Assembly (NCBI GenBank): GCA_946415365.1 | Contig: CAMKSE010000015.1 | Span: 1 to 64,000, forward strand | Source of the DNA: an uncultured Prevotellaceae bacterium | Lineage (GTDB): Bacteria > Bacteroidota > Bacteroidia > Bacteroidales > Bacteroidaceae | Direction of reading: 5' to 3' | DNA: 64,000 nt | Part shown: piece by piece, positions 44,291-52,902 of the stretch | How the letters are laid out: the number at the start of each line of letters is the position of its first letter | Numbering within the stretch: position 1 is the stretch's first letter | The notes under the pieces: model-generated | What the model was told of the DNA's origin: nothing | Seen by the model: the letters and a program-made list of their open reading frames with translations, nothing else | Database searches by the model: none | Program-made: the position numbers and the translations under genes

Positions 44291-45049
44291 ATGCATATCA
44301 GAGTCATCATCATCTGTCTGCTTCTGCTTTTCTGTGCGAACATCTCTGCACAAGAGAGGGCTGAGGTAGAACTGGAAACGACAGAAGGCAACATCCGTAT
44401 AGCCCTATTCAACGAGACCCCGCAACATCGTGACAACTTTATGAAACTTGTCAGGATGCAGTTCTACGACTCGCTACTGGTACATCGCGTCATCAAGGAC
44501 TTTATGATTCAAAGTGGTGACCTTACCAGTCGCAACGCCCAGCCAGGACAGTTGCTTGGGGCTGGCGAGTTGGATTATACCATAGAGCCCGAGTTCCGAT
44601 TGCCCCAGATATATCATCGCAGGGGCGTGGTTGCCGCAGCCCGGGAGTCGGACAAGGTCAATCCTGAAAGGCGTTCGGGTGCAGCCCAGTTCTATATCGT
44701 TTGGGGTAAGATCTACGACGATAAGAGGTTAGCCAAAGTTCAGGAGCGTCTGGATTCGGCTACCAACGGACAAGTTAAACTGACCCCTGACATGATTGAG
44801 ACCTACAAAACCGTTGGCGGCACACCCCATTTAGACGGACAATACACCGTGTTTGGTGAAGTAACTGAAGGACTAGATGTTGTGGACCAGATCCAGCAGA
44901 TGGCAACCGATAAGAACGATCGCCCCACGAAAGATGTTCGTATTCTCCGCATCAAGATTATCAGTGACCCCTTTGCCCCCAAGCCTGTTACCAAACCAAC
45001 AACAAAGAAGGGTGTAAGATCCCAGCAACGTAAACCCATAAAACGATAA
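44291..45049 (+). CDS. Cyclophilin-type peptidylprolyl isomerase
   Basis: The 252-residue exported protein has a signal peptide (1-20, ending NISAQ) and a cyclophilin domain with HRVIKDFMIQSGD (catalytic Arg and the PPIase core), SGAAQFYIVWG and LDGQYTVFGEV. It catalyses cis-trans isomerisation of prolyl bonds in the periplasm. An insertion of about 45 residues (YDDKRLAKVQERLDSA) lies between the last two blocks, usual for Bacteroidota members. A basic Lys/Pro/Thr-rich tail ends the protein. I chose ATG 44291 because it begins the signal peptide. Confidence 0.93.
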   Translation: MHIRVIIICLLLLFCANISAQERAEVELETTEGNIRIALFNETPQHRDNFMKLVRMQFYDSLLVHRVIKDFMIQSGDLTSRNAQPGQLLGAGELDYTIEPEFRLPQIYHRRGVVAAARESDKVNPERRSGAAQFYIVWGKIYDDKRLAKVQERLDSATNGQVKLTPDMIETYKTVGGTPHLDGQYTVFGEVTEGLDVVDQIQQMATDKNDRPTKDVRILRIKIISDPFAPKPVTKPTTKKGVRSQQRKPIKR

Positions 45050-45058
45050 CAACCAGAA

Positions 45059-45922
45059 TTGAACGAGACTAAGAAAGGCTTTATCCAGTTGCACCTCAGC
45101 GTGCTGCTTGCAGGCTTCACAGGCTTGTTCGGACGGCTTATCACACTGAACGAGGTGGATATCGTGTGGTATCGGATGCTCTTTACGAGTTGCATCCTAT
45201 TGGTGTTCACCGGTCTGCCCCGTGTCGGCTGGCGGAAGTTCCTGCTACTCTGTGGATGTGGAGCATTGTTAGGACTCCACTGGATATTGTTCTATGGCAG
45301 CATCAAAGCCTCGAATGTGTCAATAGGTGTCATCTGCTTCTCGCTCATCGGATTCTTCACGGCCCTCTTCGAGCCGATGATCTTCAAGAAGCGCCTCTCT
45401 GGTCTGGAATTGCTCTTTTCGTTGATTACCGTTGCTGGTGTGATGTGCATCTTCTCTCTAGATGCCCGCTATCGTTATGGTATTATGATTGGTGTGGTGT
45501 CATCGGCCGTTTGCGCTCTCTACGCCATCTGCAATAAAAAGGCCAGCGTGGGCGTTCGCAGCCGTACGGTGTTGATGTATCAGATGTCTGGCGGCCTCAT
45601 CATTGTATCAGCCATCATACCCATCTATCTGTGGTTCTTTCCCAGCCAGCAGCCTGTGGTGGTCATCCCTGAAGGTACAAATCTATGGTTTATGCTTTGC
45701 CACGCGCTGTTCTGTACCGTTGGTATGTATCTGTTACAGATTCAGGCCCTGAAACGATTGTCGGCCTTTACCGTCAATCTGACTTATAACCTTGAGCCTT
45801 GCTACACCATCATCCTTGCCTTCCTCATCTTCGGCGAAGGTCGCGAGATAAACTTCTCCTTTTACCTCGGCATCGCCCTCATCCTACTCAGCGTGCTCCT
45901 TCAGTCGTTGAAGGCACGATAG
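45059..45922 (+). CDS. EamA/DMT family transporter
   Basis: The 287-residue inner-membrane protein has ten predicted helices in two EamA halves, for example GLHWILFYGSIKASNVSIGV in the first half and NLEPCYTIILAFLIFGEG in the second. Such carriers export or exchange small metabolites. The start is a TTG at 45059: no ATG lies in frame before residue 40, and starting later would cut off the first helix. It is 9 bp behind the cyclophilin stop, so the two are probably co-transcribed. The 3' end overlaps the convergent GH16 gene by 22 bp. Confidence 0.88.
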   Translation: MNETKKGFIQLHLSVLLAGFTGLFGRLITLNEVDIVWYRMLFTSCILLVFTGLPRVGWRKFLLLCGCGALLGLHWILFYGSIKASNVSIGVICFSLIGFFTALFEPMIFKKRLSGLELLFSLITVAGVMCIFSLDARYRYGIMIGVVSSAVCALYAICNKKASVGVRSRTVLMYQMSGGLIIVSAIIPIYLWFFPSQQPVVVIPEGTNLWFMLCHALFCTVGMYLLQIQALKRLSAFTVNLTYNLEPCYTIILAFLIFGEGREINFSFYLGIALILLSVLLQSLKAR

Positions 45923-46743
45923 AAACGAACATAATCAATCTCGTATCTCATGGGAAGGGCAGAATCGTCGATGGGTCCGCCGTTCTGACCACCAAGGGCC
46001 AAGTTCAACAGGATATAATGCGGCTTCTTGAAAGGATTCTCACCGTTGCCAATACTGCCGTTAACTGTTGTGCTCAAGGGAATGTCGTTGAGCAACTCAT
46101 CATCAAGATAGATACAGATATGCGTCTCGTCCCAGTCCATACGCCAGACGTGGAACAGATTTTCCCAATCTTGATTTCTCTCGATAAAATGGGCAAAAGG
46201 AATCTTCCGGCTGTTCCATACTGCGTGGAACCGCTGGTCGTTGCCCCAGGCAGCATTAGCGAGTATATGGGATTCGCCGTCAATACGATAGTATTCCATA
46301 ATGTCAACCTCACCACACGAAGGCCACTCCATATCGTTGCCCAGAGTCCAGATGGCAGGCCAGGCACCTGCCGCCGTAGGGATTTTGGCGCGCACTTCTA
46401 AACGACCATAGAGAAAACTCTTCTTTCCTTTTGTTGTCAGACAAGCAGACGTGTAGTCGATGAATTCTCGTTTTTTACCCCAAAAACGGCTGGCGGGGTC
46501 ATAAGTAGGATTCTTACGATGCTCACGACGAGCCTCGATAATGAGGCACCCATCCTGCTGCCAGGCATTGGCAACCTGATACCACTGAACTTCCTGATTA
46601 CGCACGAATCCTTCCTCGAAGTTCCATATGGTGCTGTCTGGGGCCCCATTGCCATTGAATTCATCGCTCCACTCTGGCTGAGCACTAACAGCAGAACACC
46701 AGAGGATCACCGCCACCAATATATATAACTTCCGTTGTAGCAT
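45901..46743 (-). CDS. GH16 family glycoside hydrolase (beta-glucanase-like)
   Basis: The 280-residue exported enzyme has a signal peptide (about 1-20) and a GH16 jelly roll with the catalytic motif GEVDIMEYY (ExDxxE; nucleophile and acid/base Glu). The blocks WPAIWTLG and ILLNLALGGQ are typical of laminarinase-type GH16 members acting on beta-1,3 or mixed-linkage glucans. It starts at 46743, one base after the murQ stop codon, so it is the last gene of the FucI-like/murQ/GH16 operon. Confidence 0.92.
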   Translation of the reverse strand: MLQRKLYILVAVILWCSAVSAQPEWSDEFNGNGAPDSTIWNFEEGFVRNQEVQWYQVANAWQQDGCLIIEARREHRKNPTYDPASRFWGKKREFIDYTSACLTTKGKKSFLYGRLEVRAKIPTAAGAWPAIWTLGNDMEWPSCGEVDIMEYYRIDGESHILANAAWGNDQRFHAVWNSRKIPFAHFIERNQDWENLFHVWRMDWDETHICIYLDDELLNDIPLSTTVNGSIGNGENPFKKPHYILLNLALGGQNGGPIDDSALPMRYEIDYVRFYRAFND

Positions 46744-46744
46744 T

Positions 46745-47557
46745 TCAGACACTTTGAGCAGCTTCTCTTAATACTTTATCTACGCTTCCTGCCTTGAGCA
46801 AACGATATCGGGCCTCTTCAAAGGATAGACCCAGCAAATCCTGAATCATCCGTATGCCGCGATCGACCAGTTTGTTGTTGGTGAGTTGCATCTTCACCAT
46901 ACGATTACCCTCTACTCGTCCCATACGGATCATCAGCGAGGTGGAAATCATATTGAGCACCATCTTTTGCGCAGTACCACTCTTCATGCGACTGCTGCCT
47001 GTAACAAATTCGGGACCAACAATCGTCTCGATGGGATATTCAGCAATCTCAGCCAATGGTGTCTGGGGATTGCTGGTAATACAGCCCGTCAGTAATCCAT
47101 GCTTACGTGCCTTTTCAATAGCACCTACAACATAAGGCGTAGTGCCAGAAGCCGCTATGCCTATCACACTATCCTCTGAAGAAGGCTGATACACCTCGAG
47201 ATCACGCCAGCCAAGTTCAGCATCATCTTCAGCATGTTCGACAGCATGACGCAAAGCCTCGTCACCACCAGCAATGACGCCCACCACCCAGTCTGGAGAC
47301 ACACCGAACGTTGGAGGCAGTTCGCTGGCATCCAACACACCAAGCCGTCCACTGGTTCCTGCGCCAATATAGAACAATCGTCCGCCCTGCTTTATCCTTG
47401 GCTCCAAAGCATTTACCAACATCTCTATCTGAGGTATCACACGCTCTACAGCCTCAGCAACCAACCAATCCTCACGGTTGATTGCTTTTAATATTTCTCC
47501 TACCGACATCTGCTCCAGATGGTCGTAACGTGATGGTTGTTCTGTAATCTTACTCAT
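46745..47557 (-). CDS. murQ: N-acetylmuramic acid 6-phosphate etherase
   Basis: The 270-residue SIS-domain enzyme removes the lactyl ether from MurNAc-6-P, yielding GlcNAc-6-P, in peptidoglycan recycling. It starts MSKITEQPSRYDHLE and has GRLFYIGAGTSGRLGVLDASELPPT and SSRMKSGTAQKMVLNM, the family signatures. ATG 47557 overlaps the stop of the upstream gene by 8 bp, so translation is coupled. The longer reading into that gene is not needed. Confidence 0.95.
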   Translation of the reverse strand: MSKITEQPSRYDHLEQMSVGEILKAINREDWLVAEAVERVIPQIEMLVNALEPRIKQGGRLFYIGAGTSGRLGVLDASELPPTFGVSPDWVVGVIAGGDEALRHAVEHAEDDAELGWRDLEVYQPSSEDSVIGIAASGTTPYVVGAIEKARKHGLLTGCITSNPQTPLAEIAEYPIETIVGPEFVTGSSRMKSGTAQKMVLNMISTSLMIRMGRVEGNRMVKMQLTNNKLVDRGIRMIQDLLGLSFEEARYRLLKAGSVDKVLREAAQSV

Positions 47558-48758
47558 CGCTAACACAGTGATTGATGAGGTTACCCAACAGTTTCCCATA
47601 GTGACCAGGAAGGATAATATGATGGTTGCCTATCGGATGGGTCAGGAAATAGTTGGTCAGTTGTTTGTCGGCGAGTTGTATCACCTGTTGGGTACGACAG
47701 AGATCGGCTTTGGCCTGATTTCTCACAAGTTCGCCCTCAGCGATAAAACTACGCGAGAGGTCGCCTGACACCTTGAAGATAGTAACAGGTCCCTCCTTCA
47801 TGTACCCACGGATACCCACACCTATACCCGACTCGAAATGAGAATCCAACTCGTAACGCTCCACCATATTAAAAGGTATGGTACAATGGGCAAAAAGTAT
47901 CTCGCCCGTTTCTGGATTGATAGAGGCTGGATTTGCTTGGAATCCGCTGACACCCAACAGCGACTGCACAATCATCATCGACAGCATCGCAGGCACATCA
48001 CCCTCGCAACCAGCCACGACCCCCTCTGCATTCAGGCGGGCCAAGGCCATACACCCTGTATTGTGTACAGCCGTCAGCAGGTCGAAGCAACGAAGGGTAA
48101 AGCCCTGCAGGTTGTTTTGATCAACAATCGTTCGCAGCGCTCCATAGATACGGTTTGCCATAGGTAGTGCCTTGAGAATCGTTTCGTTCGTAGTATTTTC
48201 TCGAGAAACGGTCTCTGGAGTTTTTTCGATAGTCTGCAAGAGTTCGTCCATCGGAATCTCCACCAGTTCTATGCCTAAGTGCTTCTTCACAATGGTTGGC
48301 TCGACCCTGCTGGAGATGAGCCAGTCGGAAGGCTGTCCGATGATTCCAAGACGACTGCCCCTGAGCTTTCGTCTCGCCTCACCCACCTTGGCGAGTATCT
48401 GAATGCGACGGGAGATAAAATCAGCACTGCCGTGAATGATCTCACCCCGCATACCGTTTTGCTGAAGAAAGGAGAGAATCTCCATCGACGCTGCCAAAGA
48501 GTTACTTTTGCCTGAGGTCAGCAGATAGAAGGGTGCCTGCGACTGTGCTCTGAGCTGAGACAATAATCTGCGGAAGATGCCCTCTGTGCCACCCGTCCGC
48601 ACATAGATCAACGAGAGGTCTTGACTGCCATAGTCGGCGTAATCGTTGCCCTTCAGCGTATATGTTATCTGAAGGCTGTTCAGAAATTCCTGAGTCACTG
48701 CCCCCACGGCCTTCTCGTCGTGGAGTTCAGAAGTAAGAGTGTAAATTGCGATATCCAT
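47550..48758 (-). CDS. L-fucose isomerase-like protein (COG2407 type)
   Basis: The 402-residue cytoplasmic protein resembles the FucI-related family through FTLRCFDLLTAVHNTGCMALARL, AEGVVAGCEGDVPAMLSMMI and a C-terminal substrate-site-like GNHHIILPGHY. Members include sugar isomerases and proteins of unknown activity; the metal ligands of true L-fucose isomerase are only partly recognisable here (Glu and Asp in CEGD, His in NHH). It is the first gene of an operon with murQ and a GH16 enzyme, which suggests a sugar-recycling role. Start at 48758 follows a promoter box. Confidence 0.75.
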   Translation of the reverse strand: MDIAIYTLTSELHDEKAVGAVTQEFLNSLQITYTLKGNDYADYGSQDLSLIYVRTGGTEGIFRRLLSQLRAQSQAPFYLLTSGKSNSLAASMEILSFLQQNGMRGEIIHGSADFISRRIQILAKVGEARRKLRGSRLGIIGQPSDWLISSRVEPTIVKKHLGIELVEIPMDELLQTIEKTPETVSRENTTNETILKALPMANRIYGALRTIVDQNNLQGFTLRCFDLLTAVHNTGCMALARLNAEGVVAGCEGDVPAMLSMMIVQSLLGVSGFQANPASINPETGEILFAHCTIPFNMVERYELDSHFESGIGVGIRGYMKEGPVTIFKVSGDLSRSFIAEGELVRNQAKADLCRTQQVIQLADKQLTNYFLTHPIGNHHIILPGHYGKLLGNLINHCVSDE

Positions 48759-48771
48759 AACTTTTTCGGCA

Positions 48772-48779
48772 CAAAGATA
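48772..48779 (-). promoter_or_regulatory. -7 box of the FucI-like/murQ/GH16 operon
   Basis: TATCTTTG on the minus strand, 13 bp before the ATG at 48758. Confidence 0.6.
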
Positions 48780-48981
48780 CAAATAAAAATCAAAACAAAC
48801 CTCATATTCTCAGAATTGTTTGTATAACAATTTATCGAATTCTTTACAAATGTATTCTCCCCCAAAATACAAAATTACGAACAAAATACGAAAATAATTA
48901 TATTATGTTACCTTTTTTTCAAAGCGCTCAAGCTTTTCATACAATTATTAAAAAACTTTACCATTCATTATAATGCAATTG

Positions 48982-49148
48982 TTTGGGAATAAGAAAAAAA
49001 TATACTACTTTTGCTCGCGAAACAATCCAAAACCTTTATTGGAAGTTAACAATGAAATCTTTACTATGATCAGAGCCTTTAATGAAGGCTATTAACCTAA
49101 AAAACACTTTATGAAGGGATTCTGCCGGGAGGCAGTTTCCCTTTTTTT
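48982..49148 (+). ncRNA. Candidate stand-alone small RNA gene (promoter, hairpin, terminator)
   Basis: The -33 box TTTG (48982-48985) and -7 box TACTTTTG (49006-49013) are 20 bp apart, giving a predicted start near 49019. The transcript of about 130 nt has a hairpin AGCCTT/AAGGCT (49074-49090) and ends in a strong intrinsic terminator: AAGGGA-tt-CTGCC / GGCAG-tt-TCCCTT with T-run to 49148. No gene follows on this strand. Two overlapping mini-frames (MKSLL at 49052 and MIRAFNEGY at 49066) could be a leader peptide, but either is too short to call. The rest of the 48780-49174 gap is AT-rich with nothing recognisable. Confidence 0.65.
49114..49148 (+). terminator. Intrinsic terminator of the candidate small RNA
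   Basis: Stem AAGGGA (49114-49119) and CTGCC (49122-49126) pair with GGCAG (49131-49135) and TCCCTT (49138-49143) around a GGGA tetraloop, with one symmetric TT/TT internal loop, followed by T5. Confidence 0.85.
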
Positions 49149-49174
49149 GAAAAAGCGGCCACTGCTAAAATTGG

Positions 49175-49900
49175 CTATTCATAATCATCGATTACGCTGT
49201 TCATGAAGTCCATCATCGGTTTGGCAGCACGGAACATTCGCTCCATCTCGTCGAGCCAGTCATCGCCTTCGAAGAACGTATTCGAGACTGCGTGCCAACA
49301 GCAATAATCCTTCAGACGCAGATAGTTAACATGCGGCCAGTCTTTCGGAAAACCCGAGGGGCAGGTCTTCAATTTCGCCAACCCGAAACCCTGCGGCTGG
49401 TCCCAACTGTCTATATTTGTTGGCTCCTTAGTACTATAGGGCTCATCATTGCCATAGTACTTCACAAACTCTTCGTTTTCCACGCACCTTAGCCATTCCG
49501 CCGTGTTAGCCATCATCTCATTACGGCACGAGGTCAGGATGTTCGTGGGCAACCAGTAGTTGCCAACAGCCAAAAGACAGTGGTCAGGCTCAAGATGCAG
49601 ATAATAACCGCCCCTCAGAGCCTTTTTGCTTTTAGCATTGATATAGGCACCAAAATGGTTCTTATAGGGTGACTTGTCTACCGAGAACCGCGTGTCACGA
49701 TAGAAACGATAGGTACAGTCCTTCACCTTAACGTGCGCTATTTCCGAATCAAACGTAACAACCCGTTCCAATGCCTGCTGTACACCACGTTCAAACTCAG
49801 CCCTTACGGTCTCGTATTCCTTCTTTTGCTCCTGGAACCATTCACGGTTGTTGTTCACCATCACTTGTCGCAGAAAGCTTAATATTCTCTTCTGGTCCAT
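49175..49900 (-). CDS. DUF2461 family protein
   Basis: The 241-residue protein matches DUF2461 through the start FLRQVMVNNNREWFQEQKKEYE, the segment YRFYRDTRFSVDKSPYKNHFGAYI and GGYYLHLEPDHCLLAVG. No signal peptide, no membrane segment. The family is widespread in bacteria and a few fungi, with no established activity; the conserved Arg/Asp/Lys residues around RDTRFSxDKxPYK suggest a phosphate- or nucleic-acid-binding site, but that is speculation. Confidence 0.9.
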   Translation of the reverse strand: MDQKRILSFLRQVMVNNNREWFQEQKKEYETVRAEFERGVQQALERVVTFDSEIAHVKVKDCTYRFYRDTRFSVDKSPYKNHFGAYINAKSKKALRGGYYLHLEPDHCLLAVGNYWLPTNILTSCRNEMMANTAEWLRCVENEEFVKYYGNDEPYSTKEPTNIDSWDQPQGFGLAKLKTCPSGFPKDWPHVNYLRLKDYCCWHAVSNTFFEGDDWLDEMERMFRAAKPMMDFMNSVIDDYE

Positions 49901-49945
49901 ATATATTGTCTTTATCTATCTGACCCAAGGTGGAATCTCATATCA

Positions 49946-50941
49946 CTATTTCATAGTCATTATGCTTGTCCCATCCTGCCTTACGCTCAAGATAACCCTA
50001 CTACCTTCCACCATCGGATAGTTCAGACCGCTGTGATGACCCACGGGGAAATCATAACAGACGGGGATTGCATAATGCTGCAAATATTCGTGAAGCATTT
50101 CGTACATATCGGCAAAGCCGTTCTCTGGGCTCTTATATTTTGAGAAATGCCCTACGATAATGCCTTTCAACTTCGATAGAATCCCCCGTATTTCCATCTG
50201 GTGAAGCATACGGTCCACTTTCGACATTCCCTCGCCAGTATCCTCGATAAAGAGTACAAGTCCATCGTCTGCGCGATTCAGGAAATCATACTCAGAACCA
50301 GCCAAACCACTGAAGACAGAGAGATTGCCGCCTACCAAAATGCCCTCAGCCTCGCCCTGTTGATTCAGCGGATGCGCAGGTACCTGATAACTAGGGAACT
50401 CACCTTTCAGCAGCCTCTGTAGAATGGCATTCACAGAGTCACGCTCACCTCGTAGGGAGATGCCATCGCACATCGAACAATGGATGCTCATCACACCTGC
50501 TGACACCTCCGCACTATGTAAGGCCGTCGCATCGCTGAAGCCCATCACCCACTTCGGATGCTCACGAAATTCTTGTAGAGGAATTCGCCTCAGCACCTGA
50601 ACAGCACCATCGCCACCACGGCTGCACAAGATTGCCTTGACTGTTGAGTCTCTCAGCGCCCAAAGCAAATCAGCCGACCGTTCATCTGTCGTACCCGCAA
50701 AACTGTGATAATTGCTCAGCGCATGAGGCCCCACCACAGGCACATAGCCCCACTCTCGGAGCGTCTGAAAGCCTTTGACTATTGTCATCGAATCTGGCAT
50801 GCTCGAAGGCGATATGATGGCTATCGTGTCGCCAGCCTTCAAAGCCGCAGGCATCACAAGCCGCTCCTGAGCCTCAGCACCCCGTCCTGTAACTGTCAGT
50901 AGCCAAAACAGCATACACTTTATTATATTACTTCCTTTCAT
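49946..50941 (-). CDS. S66-family LD-carboxypeptidase (exported)
   Basis: The 331-residue protein has a signal peptide (about 1-25, ending GAEAQ) and an S66 peptidase fold: GDTIAIISPSS at the start, SRGGDGAVQVL, GFSDATALHS, the block GGNLSVFSGLAGSEYD, and the catalytic His region FPVGHHSGLNYPMVEG. These enzymes cut the L-D bond of peptidoglycan tetrapeptides during recycling, or detoxify peptide-nucleotide antibiotics (MccF). Export suggests a periplasmic cell-wall role. It has its own -7 box at 50968-50975. Confidence 0.9.
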   Translation of the reverse strand: MKGSNIIKCMLFWLLTVTGRGAEAQERLVMPAALKAGDTIAIISPSSMPDSMTIVKGFQTLREWGYVPVVGPHALSNYHSFAGTTDERSADLLWALRDSTVKAILCSRGGDGAVQVLRRIPLQEFREHPKWVMGFSDATALHSAEVSAGVMSIHCSMCDGISLRGERDSVNAILQRLLKGEFPSYQVPAHPLNQQGEAEGILVGGNLSVFSGLAGSEYDFLNRADDGLVLFIEDTGEGMSKVDRMLHQMEIRGILSKLKGIIVGHFSKYKSPENGFADMYEMLHEYLQHYAIPVCYDFPVGHHSGLNYPMVEGSRVILSVRQDGTSIMTMK

Positions 50942-50967
50942 TTCTCTTCAGATATCACTTTTCGGCA

Positions 50968-50975
50968 CAAAGATA
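50968..50975 (-). promoter_or_regulatory. -7 box upstream of the S66 peptidase gene
   Basis: TATCTTTG on the minus strand, 27 bp before the ATG. Confidence 0.55.
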
Positions 50976-51079
50976 CGAATAATAATCAAGACTATTCGCT
51001 TCTTCTTCAGAAAAACACCACAATATCAAAAAACTGCGTGAGTTCGAAACACCGCCATTCCCCTTCGCTAGTAAATTAT

Positions 51080-52012
51080 CTATAGAAGAAAAAACAGACT
51101 GACACCTACAACGGAGATGACGGCTCCAAAAACTGCTCGCCAGGTGATCTTCTCTTGGAAGAGCCAATGTGAGGGCAAAAGAATGATAATCGGTGTCATT
51201 GCCATCAACGTGGAGGCAATACCAGCAGCAGTATACTGTACAGCCATCAACGAGAAACCGACTCCCACAAAGGGACCAAAGATTGTGGTAGCTGTCGCAA
51301 CGGAAAGACCCTTTTTATCGTGCATCGCTTCATGCCAAGGCTTTATTCCATCGCGATAATAAAGCAAAACAAGGAACCCGATGATACCGGCGAGACAACG
51401 ATAGAAGTTGGCGCTGAAAGGTACCAGCCATTTTGGCATGCCTGCTCCAGCCACCATCGAAGCCTCGTAATGATCCATACCGATCTTGCTCAAAACCAAA
51501 CCCACACCTTGACAAACAGCTGCACCAATCGCAAAAAGGACACCATTCAGGGGTAGTTTCAGCGAAACCTTATGATGTTCGCCTCGTCCCAACACGGAGA
51601 CGCAAATTCCCAAAAGCGTCACCAGCATAGCCACGATGCTCATGGCCCTCATCTGTTGCCCAAGAGTTACCCAAGCCATCAGAGCTGCCGCCAATGGGGC
51701 AAGCGTCATAAAGAGTTGTCCGTATCGCGAACCTATTATAATATAGCACTGGAAAAGACAGAAATCTCCTATCACATAACCTACAAGTCCTGACAACAGC
51801 ATCCATCCTGCCGCCTCTGCTGAAGCCCCTGTAGGCAATGGATTGCCCGTCACCACTCCGAAAAGCACCAATGAGAACACCAAGGCCAACGCCATTCGTA
51901 GCACATTAAGCGTTAGATTACCCAGCCGTTTCGAGCCAAACTCGCTCAAAAGCGCCGTAGCTGTCCACGAGAACGCTACGCCTATTGAAATCAGTTCACC
52001 TATATAAGTCAT
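51080..52012 (-). CDS. EamA/DMT family transporter
   Basis: The 310-residue membrane protein has ten predicted helices in two EamA repeats (SIGVAFSWTATALLSEF and GPFVGVGFSLMAVQYTAAGI at the starts of equivalent helices; the C-terminal helix ends VVGVSLFFLL). It is a second drug/metabolite-family carrier, not closely similar to the one at 45059-45922. The substrate cannot be inferred. It has a full consensus promoter, and the terminator of the upstream gene lies behind that promoter, so it is a single-gene transcript. Confidence 0.9.
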   Translation of the reverse strand: MTYIGELISIGVAFSWTATALLSEFGSKRLGNLTLNVLRMALALVFSLVLFGVVTGNPLPTGASAEAAGWMLLSGLVGYVIGDFCLFQCYIIIGSRYGQLFMTLAPLAAALMAWVTLGQQMRAMSIVAMLVTLLGICVSVLGRGEHHKVSLKLPLNGVLFAIGAAVCQGVGLVLSKIGMDHYEASMVAGAGMPKWLVPFSANFYRCLAGIIGFLVLLYYRDGIKPWHEAMHDKKGLSVATATTIFGPFVGVGFSLMAVQYTAAGIASTLMAMTPIIILLPSHWLFQEKITWRAVFGAVISVVGVSLFFLL

Positions 52013-52034
52013 CGTCTGTTTTTAATTGCGCCTG

Positions 52035-52066
52035 CAAAGGTACAACTTAATGGTGAACCTAACAAA
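52035..52066 (-). promoter_or_regulatory. Promoter of the DMT transporter gene
   Basis: On the minus strand TTTG (52063-52066), 20 bp, TACCTTTG (52035-52042). Confidence 0.7.
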
Positions 52067-52076
52067 TAATTGAGGG

Positions 52077-52113
52077 AAAAATCCTCGCCATTAGGATAAT
52101 ACCTAAGACGAGG
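52077..52113 (-). terminator. Intrinsic terminator after the cytidylate-kinase-like gene
   Basis: CCTCG/TTAGG pairs with CCTAA/CGAGG (52083-52113) with a small internal loop; on the minus strand the stem is followed by ATTTTTCCC. Confidence 0.75.
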
Positions 52114-52187
52114 CTCTTTATATTTTTGAGGGTAGCATCACGGCCTCAGTCTTCACTTGAGCTCAAAGTGTCGATCCTTTGTGTTCA

Positions 52188-52823
52188 TTATCCGATGTAC
52201 GTCAATATGACATTTGCCGCTTCTTCCTCGGTCTTGCCGTCCATTTTGATAACCAGATCATAGTTACGAGTGTCATAGCGTGAGGTGTGGGCATTATTCT
52301 TCAGATACTCCTCTCGCGACTCGTCCACATCCTTGATGATCTTTTTGGCTTCCTTCTCGCTGATGCCCCGCTTACCCATGATACGATTCACGCGATGGTC
52401 CATAGAGGCCTGAATGAGTACGTTCAGACGATTTTGATGGCCATTCGTAACGAAGAAGGCAGAACGACCAGCAATGACACACGACTCCTCATTGGCAATG
52501 CTTTGTAGAATCTCCTTTTCGGCCTTCAACACGGCCTCAGAGGTCACCAGTTCTTTCTTTTCCTCGTCGTAATACTCAGAAGAGTTTGCTGCACCCTCTC
52601 CTAAAATCAACACACGCTTAATATTTTCCCACCAGCTTCGGTTATTACCTTTCAGACGCTCTATTTGATCTATTGACATATCAAACTTCTCTTCCAAAGG
52701 TTTAGTAAGGGCCTTGTCGTAATATGGCACACCCAACTTTTCGGCTAAGATGCGACCCACGGTTCGACCACCACTACCCAACTCACGATTAATAGTAATG
52801 ACAAATTTTTCGTTCTTGTTCAT
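52188..52823 (-). CDS. Cytidylate kinase-like family protein
   Basis: The 211-residue protein has a P-loop-like start ITINRELGSGGRTVGRILAEKLG and belongs to the cytidylate-kinase-2 family (PF13189 type). Later blocks are CVIAGRSAFF and VNRIMGKRGISEKEAKKIIKDVD, the latter an Arg-rich lid. Members are probable nucleoside monophosphate kinases or related phosphotransferases, but the substrate is not proven. The true essential cytidylate kinase (cmk) of this genome is expected elsewhere. It lies between the sdhCAB terminator and its own terminator. Confidence 0.87.
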   Translation of the reverse strand: MNKNEKFVITINRELGSGGRTVGRILAEKLGVPYYDKALTKPLEEKFDMSIDQIERLKGNNRSWWENIKRVLILGEGAANSSEYYDEEKKELVTSEAVLKAEKEILQSIANEESCVIAGRSAFFVTNGHQNRLNVLIQASMDHRVNRIMGKRGISEKEAKKIIKDVDESREEYLKNNAHTSRYDTRNYDLVIKMDGKTEEEAANVILTYIG

Positions 52824-52854
52824 AATATTTATAATTATTAGCTTAGTCCTTAAT

Positions 52855-52891
52855 AATAAATAAAGGTAGTGGGGGCATGCCCCCCACTACC
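52855..52891 (-). terminator. Intrinsic terminator after sdhB
   Basis: GGTAGTGGGGG (52865-52875) and CCCCCACTACC (52881-52891) form an 11-bp perfect stem around a 5-nt loop; on the minus strand it is followed by TTTATTTATT. It is just after the sdhB stop. Confidence 0.85.
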
Positions 52892-52902
52892 GATAAATAG
52901 TC

